The notes under the pieces: generated by a model | Told to the model about the DNA's origin: nothing | The model's database searches: none | The model's input: only the letters and a program-made list of their open reading frames with translations | Translations under genes and position numbers: made by a program | NCBI RefSeq assembly: GCF_018101125.2 | Contig: NZ_JAELVF020000001.1 | Coordinates: 665,189 to 729,188, forward strand | Reading direction: 5' to 3' | Source: Streptomyces tardus | Lineage (GTDB): Bacteria > Actinomycetota > Actinomycetes > Streptomycetales > Streptomycetaceae | Length of the DNA: 64,000 nt | Part shown: in pieces, positions 56,271 through 64,000 of the stretch | How the letters are laid out: each line of letters opens with the position of its first letter | Numbering within the stretch: position 1 is the first letter of the stretch

Positions 56271-56918
56271 ATGCGCGCTGACGCACGCGCCAACCGACAG
56301 GCCGTGGTGGAGGCGGCGCGCTGGGTCTTCACGGAGGAGGGCACCTCGGTGGCCATGGAACGGGTCGCCGCGCGCGCCGGGGTGGGCATCGCGACGCTCT
56401 ACCGCCGGTTCCCCAAGCGCCACGACCTCGTCCGCGCGGTGATCGTGGACATGTTGGAGGCGATCGGCGAGGCGACGGAGCGCGCCCGGGCGGAGTCGGG
56501 CGGCGACGCCGCGCAGGCGTGGGAGCTGTTTGTACGCTCGCTGGCCCGGCTGCGCTTCGGCCTGCTGGTTCCCACGCTCGCCCGGCACCTCGCCCCGAGC
56601 GTCGAGGACGACGCCGAGCTGCTGGCCCTCGCGGAGGAGCGGTACGCGGCAGCCGCCGACATCTTCGAACGCGCCCAGCAGGCCGGGCACCTGCGGGCCG
56701 ACGTGACGCCGGTCGAATTGCAGATGATGCTCTCGGCGGTGGCCCGCCCGGTTCCGCGCATGCCGGAGGCGACAGGCACCCGGCTCGTGGAGCGGTTCGT
56801 GGAGGTGGTGATCGAGGGGCTGCGGGCCCGACCCGGCGTCCCGCCGCTGCCCGGCCTCCCGGTACACCGCGAAGAGCTGCTGGAGGCGGTCCGCACCGAA
56901 CAGGTTTCCGAGGGGTGA
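56271..56918 (+). CDS. TetR-family repressor
   Basis: 215 residues from ATG 56271, directly after gaggagg. The helix-turn-helix is VEAARWVFTEEGTSVAMERV, AARAGVGIATLYRRFPKRHD. The ligand domain contains VRSLARLRFGLLVPTLARHL and AQQAGHLRADVTPVELQMML. An in-frame start at 56232 would overlap the operator and is rejected. It likely represses itself and the membrane protein next door; the ligand is unknown. Confidence 0.93.
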   Translation: MRADARANRQAVVEAARWVFTEEGTSVAMERVAARAGVGIATLYRRFPKRHDLVRAVIVDMLEAIGEATERARAESGGDAAQAWELFVRSLARLRFGLLVPTLARHLAPSVEDDAELLALAEERYAAAADIFERAQQAGHLRADVTPVELQMMLSAVARPVPRMPEATGTRLVERFVEVVIEGLRARPGVPPLPGLPVHREELLEAVRTEQVSEG

Positions 56919-57017
56919 CACCTGCACCGGCCGCGCCCCTCCCCGGCACCACTGCCACACGTGTTCTCCCCGCGCACGGAACGTCCCCGCGCGCGGAGCA
57001 TCCCCGCACACGCGGAG

Positions 57018-57056
57018 CGTCCCGAACACGCCGCCGCTCAGGGCGTGTTCGGGACG
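57018..57056. terminator. Terminator hairpin between convergent genes
   Basis: A 15-base perfect stem (57018-57032 with 57042-57056) around a 9-base loop, 99 bases after the tetR stop and 43 bases from the stop of the flavin reductase gene on the other strand. Confidence 0.8.
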
Positions 57057-57099
57057 CGGTCCGCTGCGACCCGGACGGGCGTCACTGCCCGCGGGGGCC

Positions 57100-57780
57100 C
57101 TACTGGACGCCGAGCGCGGCCAGTTGGTCGGCGAAGGGCACGACCTCCTCGTCCCGCGGGCTCCCGTCCCGCGGCTTCCGGACCGCCGGGGCGGCACCGA
57201 CGAGCGCGGCCAACTCACCTGCCGCACGGTCGATGCGGGACGGCAGGTCGGCTGTGTGCGCGTCCCCGCCGGCCCAATCCTCGGAGGCGGCGAAGACGGC
57301 CGTCGGCACCGGTGCGGCGCGCAGATGCGCGAAGAGCGGGCGCAGTGCGTACTCCAGCGCCAGCGAGTGCCGCGCCGTACCGCCGGTGGCCCCCAGCAGC
57401 ACGGGGGTGCCGTCCAGCGCCTCGCGGTCCAGCACGTCGAAGAAGGACTTGAACAGTCCGCTGTAGGAGGCGGCGAAGATCGGGGTGACGGCGATCAGCG
57501 CGTCCGCCCGCTCGACGCTCTCCAGCGCCTCGCGGAGCGCGGGGCCGGGGAAACCGGTGACCAGGTGATGGGCGATCTCCGTTGCCAGGTCGCGAAGTTC
57601 GACGACGCGCACCTGCACCGAGCCCCCGCCCGGGCGGGGTTGGGCCTCGGCGTGCGTCAACTCCCCCGTACGGGCGTCGAGTCGGCGCACCACCGCCTCG
57701 ACCAGACGGTCGGCGAGCAGCCTGGTGGAGGACGGCTTGCCGAGGCCGGCGCTGACGACAGTGAGGGTGACGGGCTCCAT
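57100..57780 (-). CDS. NADPH-dependent FMN reductase
   Basis: 226 residues of the flavodoxin-like reductase family. The FMN loop is LTVVSAGLGKPSSTRLLADR, then ALIAVTPIFAASYSGLFKSF, FDVLDREALDGTPVLLGATG and HSLALEYALRPLFAHLRAAP. These match the CE1759-type reductases, which sit beside LLM oxidoreductases. It should supply reduced FMN. It starts 84 bases after the LLM gene and is probably co-transcribed. Confidence 0.92.
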   Translation of the reverse strand: MEPVTLTVVSAGLGKPSSTRLLADRLVEAVVRRLDARTGELTHAEAQPRPGGGSVQVRVVELRDLATEIAHHLVTGFPGPALREALESVERADALIAVTPIFAASYSGLFKSFFDVLDREALDGTPVLLGATGGTARHSLALEYALRPLFAHLRAAPVPTAVFAASEDWAGGDAHTADLPSRIDRAAGELAALVGAAPAVRKPRDGSPRDEEVVPFADQLAALGVQ

Positions 57781-57864
57781 GACGGGCTCCTCTCCGAGGG
57801 GTGAACGGGGAGCGGGCGGCGGACGGGCGGCGCCCCGACGGGAACGCCGCGCCCGTCCGCGCGG

Positions 57865-58959
57865 TCAGGCGCCCGCGGTGGCGACGGCGGACGCCTGCGC
57901 CAGGCGCGCGGCGTGCGTCGGACCGTCCGGCACCTCCGCGGGGCGGCCCTTGGCGAACTCCTCCCGCAGCACCGGCACGACCTCCTCGCCGAGCAGGTCC
58001 AGCTGCTCCAGCACAGTCTTCAGCGGAAGGCCTGCGTGGTCCATCAGGAACAGCTGGCGCTGGTAGTCGCCGAAGCTCTCGCGGAAGGTCAGCGTCTTGT
58101 CGACGACCTCCTGCGGGCTGCCGACGGTCAGCGGCGTCTGCTCGGTGAACTCCTCCAGCGACGGCCCGTGGCCGTAGACCGGCGCGTTGTCGAAGTACGG
58201 CCTGAACTCCCGCACCGCGTCCTGGGAGTTGCGCCGGATGAACGCCTGGCCGCCCAGGCCGACGACGGCCTGCTCGGGGGTGCCGTGGCCGTAGCTCGCG
58301 AAGCGCCGCCGGTAGAGATCGATCAGCCGCTTGAAATGGTCCTTCGGCCAGAAGATGTTGTTGGCGAAGAAGCCGTCCCCGTAGTACGCGGCCTGCTCGG
58401 CGATCTCCGGACTGCGGATCGAGCCGTGCCAGACGAAGGGCGGTACGCCGTCCAGCGGACGCGGCGTCGAGGTGAAGCCCTGGAGCGGGGTGCGGAACTT
58501 CCCCTCCCAGTCCACGACGTCCTCCCGCCACAGCTGCCGCAGCAGCGCGTAGTTCTCGATCGCCAGCGGGATGCCCTGCCGGATGTCCTGCCCGAACCAC
58601 GGGTAGACCGGCCCGGTGTTGCCGCGGCCCATCATGAGGTCGACGCGGCCGTCGGCCAGATGCTGGAGCATCGCGTAGTCCTCGGCGATCTTCACCGGGT
58701 CGTTGGTGGTGATGAGCGTCGTGGAGGTGGAGAGGATCAGCCGCTCGGTCGCCGCCGCGATGTACCCGAGGAGCGTGGTGGGCGACGACGGCACGAACGG
58801 CGGGTTGTGGTGCTCGCCGGTGGCGAAGACGTCGAGGCCGACCTCCTCGGCCTTGCGCGCGATGGCCACCATCGCCTTGATCCGCTCACCCTCGGTGGGT
58901 GCACGACCTGTCGTCGGGTCGGTGGTCACATCGCCGACAGTGAAGATGCCGAACTGCAC
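57865..58959 (-). CDS. LLM-class flavin-dependent oxidoreductase (CE1758 type)
   Basis: 364 residues. GTG 58959 is chosen, since family members begin MQFGIFTVGDVT and ggaagggg lies at the right distance; GTG 58968 is too close to it. The luciferase-like barrel contains GLDVFATGEHHNPPFVPSSP, TTLITTNDPVKIAEDYAMLQ, GRVDLMMGRGNTGPVYPWFG and WHGSIRSPEIAEQAAYYGDG. It uses reduced FMN and oxygen on an unknown substrate. With the reductase it forms a two-component monooxygenase. Confidence 0.93.
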   Translation of the reverse strand: MQFGIFTVGDVTTDPTTGRAPTEGERIKAMVAIARKAEEVGLDVFATGEHHNPPFVPSSPTTLLGYIAAATERLILSTSTTLITTNDPVKIAEDYAMLQHLADGRVDLMMGRGNTGPVYPWFGQDIRQGIPLAIENYALLRQLWREDVVDWEGKFRTPLQGFTSTPRPLDGVPPFVWHGSIRSPEIAEQAAYYGDGFFANNIFWPKDHFKRLIDLYRRRFASYGHGTPEQAVVGLGGQAFIRRNSQDAVREFRPYFDNAPVYGHGPSLEEFTEQTPLTVGSPQEVVDKTLTFRESFGDYQRQLFLMDHAGLPLKTVLEQLDLLGEEVVPVLREEFAKGRPAEVPDGPTHAARLAQASAVATAGA

Positions 58960-59216
58960 CGCGTTCACCCCTTCCGTATTGTTGATGCTTCAACTACCAC
59001 CCACAACATACCCTCCCCGCGCCGTATTCCCGGCCCGCGAGGAGAGGTCCGGCGACGGTCCGCGACGGGTTCGCGGCAGCCCGTCGCCGAAGTCCCTCGG
59101 ACGCGGCGGGTACCCCCGGGGCCCGTGCGCGTACCCCGCGGTCCGTACCCCGGCGCACCTGCGGCCCGGCACCCGCGGGCGCCCGCGGGTACCGGTTCCG
59201 CCCTAGGCTGGGCGGC
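58960..59216. other. Divergent promoter gap
   Basis: 257 bases between the LLM gene start and the YjbR gene start. An AT-rich patch at 58975-59010 (cgtattgttgatgcttcaac) probably holds the promoter of the LLM-reductase pair. Confidence 0.5.
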
Positions 59217-59585
59217 ATGGACACCGACGACCGGCGGGACCCGCTGGAGCGGCTGCGCGAATGCTGCCTGGCCCTTCCCGAGGCACACGAGGGCACCACC
59301 GTGCACCACCCGAGCTTCAAGGTGCGGGACCGGACCTTCGCGATCCACGCCGACCGCGAGGGACCGGACGTCTGGATCAAGTCCACCGCGGAGGAGCAGC
59401 AGGAGCTGATCGCCTCCGACACCGACCGGTTCTTCAAACCGCCCTACCTCGGCCCCAAGGGCTGGGTCGGCGTCCATCTGGACCGCGAGCCGCCGTGGGA
59501 CGAGATCGCCGAGCTGATCACCGAGGGTTACCGGTTGGCCGCCCCCAAACGTCTGGTCGCCCGGCTGGACGAGTCCGCGGACTGA
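59217..59585 (+). CDS. MmcQ/YjbR-family protein
   Basis: 122 residues. Features of the family: LERLRECCLALPEAHEGTTV, HHPSFKVRDRTFAIHADREG, PDVWIKSTAEEQQELIASDT, and a C-terminal segment YLGPKGWVGVHLDREPPWDE with LITEGYRLAAPKRLVARL. This is a double-wing fold related to DNA-binding proteins; most members have no known function. It stands alone, 170 bases before the ABC genes. Confidence 0.9.
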   Translation: MDTDDRRDPLERLRECCLALPEAHEGTTVHHPSFKVRDRTFAIHADREGPDVWIKSTAEEQQELIASDTDRFFKPPYLGPKGWVGVHLDREPPWDEIAELITEGYRLAAPKRLVARLDESAD

Positions 59586-59755
59586 CACCGCGGGAGACCC
59601 GTACGGGCGGCGGCGGGGTGACGACCGACGAGGCGGACGGCGGAGTCCGGCGGAGGCAGGCACCGAGTCGAGCGGCGGCCGGAGGTCAACTGCAGGGCGG
59701 CCCCGCGCGTCCTTGCTTCCGGACAGCGGGCGGACGAGAGACGACGGGGTGGGAG

Positions 59756-60478
59756 ATGCTGCGACTCGACCGGATCGAGCAGCGCTACGGCGCACGACGC
59801 GTACTGGCGGGGGTCAGCCTCGACGTCGCGGCGGGGCGCTGTGTGGCACTGACGGGTGAGAACGGCTCCGGCAAGTCGACGCTGCTGCGGATCGCGGCGG
59901 GACGCGAGGAGCCGAGCGCGGGCAGCGCGCTGCTGAACGGCGCGCCGGTCGACGAGGACGACGCCGACCGGCGTGCCGAGATCGCGACGGTACTCGACCA
60001 GGCGGCCTGCTACCCGGATCTCACCGTCCACGAGCACCTGATGCTGGTCGCGCTCGCCCACGGCGCCGACGACCGGGCACGGGCCCTGGTCGACTCCGCG
60101 CTGGAGGCGCACCGCCTCAGCGGCCACACCGACGCCCTGCCCGACGAACTCTCTTCGGGACAGCGGCAGTTGATGGCGCTGGCGACCGTGGCGGTACGGC
60201 CGTACCGGCTGCTGATCCTGGACGAGCCCGAGCAGCGGCTGCACGGCGACGCACGCGCGGAACTGGCCGCCCGGCTGCGGAAGGCCAGAGCACACGGCTG
60301 CGCGATCCTGCTCGCCACCCACGACCCGGAACTCGCCGAACAGACCGCCGATGCGACACACACCTTGTACGACGGCCGCCTCTGCTCCACCTCCCCGGGC
60401 GCCGCGACCGACGGCGACGGCGACGGCGACGGGAACCGCAGCAGGACCGACGGCGGAGAGGCTGACCCCGCACCGTGA
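59756..60478 (+). CDS. ABC transporter ATP-binding protein
   Basis: 240 residues from ATG 59756 with ggtgggag upstream. Walker A GENGSGKST (ALTGENGSGKSTLLRIAAGR), Q-loop VLDQAACYPDLTV, signature LSSGQRQLMALATVAV, Walker B LLILDEPEQRLHGDA, and switch His in LLATHDPELAEQ. The C-terminal tail holds a short GDGDGDG repeat. The motifs are those of ATPases that pair with large ABC-2-like permeases. Its stop overlaps the permease start (GTGA). Confidence 0.94.
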   Translation: MLRLDRIEQRYGARRVLAGVSLDVAAGRCVALTGENGSGKSTLLRIAAGREEPSAGSALLNGAPVDEDDADRRAEIATVLDQAACYPDLTVHEHLMLVALAHGADDRARALVDSALEAHRLSGHTDALPDELSSGQRQLMALATVAVRPYRLLILDEPEQRLHGDARAELAARLRKARAHGCAILLATHDPELAEQTADATHTLYDGRLCSTSPGAATDGDGDGDGNRSRTDGGEADPAP

Positions 60479-62250
60479 CCGACCGACCCGCCGCACCCCC
60501 TTCCGCTTCCGACGCCGACCACCGCGCGACCACCGCCGAGCACGCCGAGCCCGCCGAGCACGCCGCCGCCACCGACACCGCCCCGGCGCCCGCCGAGTCG
60601 GACGTCCCGCCGGGGGCCGAGCCCCACCCCGCCGTCGACAGCACCGAGTTCGCCCTCGCCCATCTGCGCGTACTGCGCCGCGGGCAACGCCGCGAGGACG
60701 CCCGCAGCACCCTGTACGTCATCTACTGCCTCGCCGTCTTCAGCTGCATCTGGGCCGTTCCCTACCTCGCTGCCGCGGCGAACGCGGCCCGCAGCGGCGC
60801 CGCCCAGGGGCTGATCGCCGAACGCACGCTCGCCGTACTGCCGTCGCTGGTCGTCGTGGTGACGGCGCTGGTGCTGCTGACGGGCGCACGCTCGGCCTGC
60901 TGGCGCGGACCGGTGCTGCTGAGCCGACCCGACGCGGCCTGGCTGCTGCCGCACCCGATCGTCCGGGCGCGGGTTCTGCTGCCGGTGCTGCGGCGGACCG
61001 CGCTGATCGCCGCTTCCGGCGGCGCGGTGCTCGGCGCGATGGCAGGCTTCGCGCTCCAGGCCGTGACGGCGACGCCCTGGTGGGCGACGACGTCGGCAGG
61101 GCTGTGGTGGGGCACGGTGACGGGGCTGCTCTGCACCGCGGTACGGGTGTGGGTCCAGCGCCGTCAGCAGCGTCTGACCCGGGCCGGTGCGCGGGAGTTC
61201 ACGCTGCTGCGCGCCGGTGTCGGGCTGCTCGCCGTGTCGGCGGGCCTGGTCGCCTGCGCACGGCTCGCGCCCGGCGGGCCGGACTGGCCCGCGACGCTGC
61301 TGGTGTGGTCCGGGCCCTGGGCATGGCCGGCGCTTCCGCTCACTGCGGCGGCCGGACAGTTCGGGGGCGCGGCGGGCTGGGGGACGGCGGCGGCCGGAGT
61401 GCTGCTGAGCGGCGCCACCCTGGCGCTGCTGGGTCGGTGGGCGTTGCGCGACGCGCCGCGCGTGCCCGCCCGCGTACTGCGGCTGCAGAGCACAGTGGCG
61501 CACCAACTCACCGCCGCCCTCTACTCGTTCGACCTCGGCGGCGCTCGGCGCCTGGCCTCCGGGGTGTACCGCCGGGCGCCCGCACGGTGGCGGCCGGAGC
61601 CGCCGCGCACCCGATGGCTGCTGGTGCCCTGGCGCGATCTGCTGGCGCTGCTCAGGGCGCCCGGGCGGATGACCGGCACTCTCGTCTGGGCGCTCGCCGC
61701 CACCGCGGTGGTCCGGTTCGCGGCCGAGACCTCCGGCGAACTGCGCGTACTGGCCTCGGCGTTGGGACTCGCGCTGCTCAGCCGCGCGGCCGGCAGAGCG
61801 GCCGTCGGCGCGGAACTCGACGGCGCCGACCCGATGCGCTCCGGCCCGCTCCCCTGGCCCCGCGGCCGACTCGCCCTGCGGCACGCCCCGTTGCCCATCG
61901 CGGTGCTGGGCCTCGCGGTGGCGGCAGGCACCGCACTTCTGGCCGTCACCACCGGCCCGCAGCCGTCGACGCTCACGCTGCTCGCCGCCGTACCGGCCTG
62001 TACGGCGGCGGCGCTGGCCGGCGCGTACCGCGGGCAGATGCCCCCGCATCTGCTGATCGGCACCGACACCGCGATGGGCAACACCGGTGCGCTGAACGTG
62101 CTGCTGTGGCACTGCCGCGCACCGCTCGTACTGCTGCTGCTCGCCACGCCCGCGTATCCGCTGCTGCCGCATCCGTACGCCCTGCTGTGGTTCGGCGCGC
62201 TCACCGCGGGACTGCTCTGGTGGGCCCTCGTCCGGGCGCGCCGGCGCTGA
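60475..62250 (+). CDS. ABC transporter permease, DUF6297-like
   Basis: 591 residues from GTG 60475. A polar N-terminus of about 60 residues precedes ten or more membrane segments (LYVIYCLAVFSCIWAVPYLA, LAVLPSLVVVVTALVLLTGA, ALIAASGGAVLGAMAGFALQ, GVGLLAVSAGLVACARLAPG, and others toward the end). The segment ACWRGPVLLSRPDAAWLLPH is typical of this streptomycete permease group. It is coupled by four bases to the ATPase gene. The substrate is unknown. The family name is from memory of layout and should be taken as tentative. Confidence 0.85.
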   Translation: MTDRPAAPPSASDADHRATTAEHAEPAEHAAATDTAPAPAESDVPPGAEPHPAVDSTEFALAHLRVLRRGQRREDARSTLYVIYCLAVFSCIWAVPYLAAAANAARSGAAQGLIAERTLAVLPSLVVVVTALVLLTGARSACWRGPVLLSRPDAAWLLPHPIVRARVLLPVLRRTALIAASGGAVLGAMAGFALQAVTATPWWATTSAGLWWGTVTGLLCTAVRVWVQRRQQRLTRAGAREFTLLRAGVGLLAVSAGLVACARLAPGGPDWPATLLVWSGPWAWPALPLTAAAGQFGGAAGWGTAAAGVLLSGATLALLGRWALRDAPRVPARVLRLQSTVAHQLTAALYSFDLGGARRLASGVYRRAPARWRPEPPRTRWLLVPWRDLLALLRAPGRMTGTLVWALAATAVVRFAAETSGELRVLASALGLALLSRAAGRAAVGAELDGADPMRSGPLPWPRGRLALRHAPLPIAVLGLAVAAGTALLAVTTGPQPSTLTLLAAVPACTAAALAGAYRGQMPPHLLIGTDTAMGNTGALNVLLWHCRAPLVLLLLATPAYPLLPHPYALLWFGALTAGLLWWALVRARRR

Positions 62251-62505
62251 CCGCGGGCCGGCGTCAACACCGGTCCGGGCGCGCACACTTCGAACGCTTC
62301 CGGCCCGCGTCGCCCCGCGCGACCCACCGCCCGACGACGCCCGGCGCGCCCAAGTACGCGTACACGGGACCGAGTTGAGTGTCACCCATTCCGATCACAT
62401 ACGCGACCAACTCCCCCAACCCACCCCACAACCACGACGCGCGGGGTGTCGGTCGTGGCCGTAAAGCGGAAGACTTGCCCCCATCAGGTCTACAGAGAGG
62501 TACGC
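62251..62505. other. Gap upstream of the NB-ARC gene
   Basis: 255 bases between the permease stop and the start of the STAND ATPase gene. A Shine-Dalgarno site (agagagg) lies at 62494-62500. A less GC-rich patch (gtgtcacccattccgatcac) at 62379-62398 may be the promoter. Confidence 0.45.
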
Positions 62506-64000
62506 ATGTCGGGGGCCAACAAGCTGAGAGACACTGACCGCGCTGAAGTCGAACGGCTGCTCGCCCAGGCCGTGGAGGAGGAGGTCCGGCGCTCGGGCGG
62601 CACGACGGACGGCAAGGTGCTCTACGCCAGGGCGCGCGCCTCGCTGCCCGAGATGACGGACCGGGTGCAGGAGGAGTACGCCGCCTACCTCAAGGCCCTC
62701 GACGCCACCGGCCCCCGGCACCTCTCCGAGCGCTTCACGACCAAGGCGCTCGGCCCCGCCATCGGCGCGATCTTCACGGCCTTCGTGGCGATCCTGCTCT
62801 TCGACCGCGAACACGGCTTCGACGACGCCATGAAAGCAGGCGGGGTGGTGGTGGCGTTCGGCGCCCTCGGCGCGGTCGCTCAGGTGCTGATCGCACACAT
62901 GTGGGCCGCCCAGCGCGGCGCGGGCGCGCGTCATCAGCCGGGCGGGGTCGCCCAGTTGCAGCTGACCTGGATCACCGCGCTCGACGTCCGCGGCATCCGT
63001 CCGTACCTGGAGCAGCAGCGGATGGTGGCACCGCGCACTCTGCCCAAGCAGCGCAGCAGTGCCGGTGGGTCCGGGACCGGGCGGCAGCAGCCGAAGATCC
63101 GCGGCCGGGACCGCAGCGGCGAGGCGAAGCGGCGCAGTCAGCTGGAGGACTCCTTCCGTCATCTGCGGGTGCCGCAGGGGGTGTTCGCCGGCCGCAAGGA
63201 GTCGCTGAGCCAGATCGCCCAGTGGGTGCACCAGGCGCGGGCCAGTCCGCAGACCCGGCCGACCGTGGTCGTGCTGCACGGACCGGCCGGCTCGGGGCGC
63301 ACCAACCTCGCGATCCGAGCGGCGCACGAGCTGCGCGACCAGTTCCGGGGCGCCTGCGTGGTGGACATGCGCGGCGACACCCGCGAGGGCAACCAGCTCT
63401 CCACCCGCGACGCGCTGCTGCATCTGCTGAACCGGCTCGGCGCGCCCAGGGAGCAGCTGCTCTTCCGCGGCAGTTCGGCCCGGGAGGGCGCCGGCGAGGC
63501 ACAGCTGCGCCGACTGCAGGACCTGTTCCAGCGCACCCTGACCGGGGTGCCGGTCACCATCGTCCTGGAGGAGATCAGCGACGCCGAGCAGGTGGCGAGC
63601 CTGGTGCCGGAGCGCTCCGACAGCCTGGTGCTGGTCAGCAGCCCCGACCGGATCGAGCTGCCCGAGGAACTCACCGCCTGGGTGCACCACATGGAGGTCG
63701 GGGCGCTGGACTCGGCCGGTTCCGAGGAGGTGCTGCGCGCGGCCTCGCACTCCGCGGCGGAGGCGACCGGCGGCGACTCCACGGTGGACGACCCGTACGA
63801 CGCCACCGCCCTGGAGCGGATCTCGGAGCTGTGCGGCGGGCTGCCGCTGGCGCTCCACCTGGCCGGCTCCGCGCTGGTCGGGCAGCGCACCGCGGCCCGG
63901 CTGGCGGACGAGTTGCAGGCGTACGGGCCGGACGCGGCGCTGGACCCGGTCCAGCGCGCCATGGCGCTGCGCTACGCCGACCAGAGCGAATCCGGTCGGC
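62506..64000 (+). CDS. Membrane-anchored NB-ARC STAND ATPase (cut by right edge)
   Basis: At least 498 residues from ATG 62506. An N-terminal helical part (residues 1-75) leads to two membrane helices (81-99 and 112-133). The NB-ARC module begins with VPQGVFAGRKESLSQIAQWV. Its P-loop is GPAGSGRT (259-266), with Arg265 in place of the usual Lys. Further motifs are VTIVLEEISDAE (Walker B-like, 350-361) and CGGLPLALHLAGSAL (GLPLA, 443-457). A sensor part such as TPR repeats should follow beyond the edge. STAND proteins act as switches in signalling or defence. Confidence 0.85.
   Translation, partial: MSGANKLRDTDRAEVERLLAQAVEEEVRRSGGTTDGKVLYARARASLPEMTDRVQEEYAAYLKALDATGPRHLSERFTTKALGPAIGAIFTAFVAILLFDREHGFDDAMKAGGVVVAFGALGAVAQVLIAHMWAAQRGAGARHQPGGVAQLQLTWITALDVRGIRPYLEQQRMVAPRTLPKQRSSAGGSGTGRQQPKIRGRDRSGEAKRRSQLEDSFRHLRVPQGVFAGRKESLSQIAQWVHQARASPQTRPTVVVLHGPAGSGRTNLAIRAAHELRDQFRGACVVDMRGDTREGNQLSTRDALLHLLNRLGAPREQLLFRGSSAREGAGEAQLRRLQDLFQRTLTGVPVTIVLEEISDAEQVASLVPERSDSLVLVSSPDRIELPEELTAWVHHMEVGALDSAGSEEVLRAASHSAAEATGGDSTVDDPYDATALERISELCGGLPLALHLAGSALVGQRTAARLADELQAYGPDAALDPVQRAMALRYADQSESGR

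Overview
The window is high-GC chromosomal DNA from a streptomycete or a very close relative. The evidence is strongly G/C-ending codons, frequent GTG starts, paired HTH/DUF397 cassettes of the WhiJ type with an RsbW-like ATPase, an actinobacterial Tad pilus cluster, a GTP-dependent PEP carboxykinase and a chitinase with a DasR-like operator. I see no rRNA, tRNA, transposase, integrase or CRISPR array.

Layout. 1-1.4 kb: the end of an unknown gene, a probable frameshifted gene and a small secreted protein. 1.6-5.2 kb: two copies of a regulatory cassette (RsbW-like ATPase diverging from HTH regulator + DUF397); the ATPase copies are almost identical while the regulators have diverged. 5.3-18.7 kb: a Tad/Flp pilus-type cluster transcribed leftward (zinc-ribbon protein, CpaB, TadZ, two TadE, CpaF, TadB, TadC, receiver-like protein, small ORF, Flp pilin, TadG-like protein, lipoprotein, OmpA-like protein). 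19-25 kb: secreted chitinase, Nramp-like carrier, trypsin-like protease, FG-GAP protein, RidA. 26.4-29.4 kb: amino-acid deaminase and D-aminoacylase. 29.5-37.6 kb: PAQR protein, PEP carboxykinase, aminotransferase, DUF255 thioredoxin-fold protein, Uma2 protein and a gene remnant. 38-43 kb: histidine kinase/response regulator, MFS exporter and FAD monooxygenase on one strand. 43.7-51.1 kb: purine catabolism (XdhA-XdhB-XdhC, guanine-deaminase-like enzyme) around a photolyase-related protein. 51.8-64 kb: tiny membrane protein, two FluC fluoride channels, serine beta-lactamase-like protein, membrane protein divergent from a TetR repressor with a perfect operator, FMN reductase plus LLM flavin oxidoreductase, YjbR protein, ABC transporter, and a membrane-anchored NB-ARC ATPase cut by the right edge.

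The most striking feature is structural. At three sites (5.8-6.5, 14.1-15.3 and 25.0-26.4 kb) the sequence folds back on itself as long, near-perfect inverted repeats. These break the OmpA-like gene, a TadE gene and the start of the deaminase gene, and they bring in orphan fragments of a LuxR/AAA regulator, a LanB-type dehydratase and an NRPS adenylation domain. Ends meet at short homologies, and one arm carries a slippage deletion. Template-switch or assembly chimerism is the simplest explanation; real rearrangement is possible. Genes touching these sites should be read with caution.

Other points worth attention: the flp pilin gene lies entirely inside the open frame of the TadG-like gene, which has no start codon of its own downstream; several small ORFs have strong ribosome-binding sites; and the DasR-like and TetR operators sit in informative positions.
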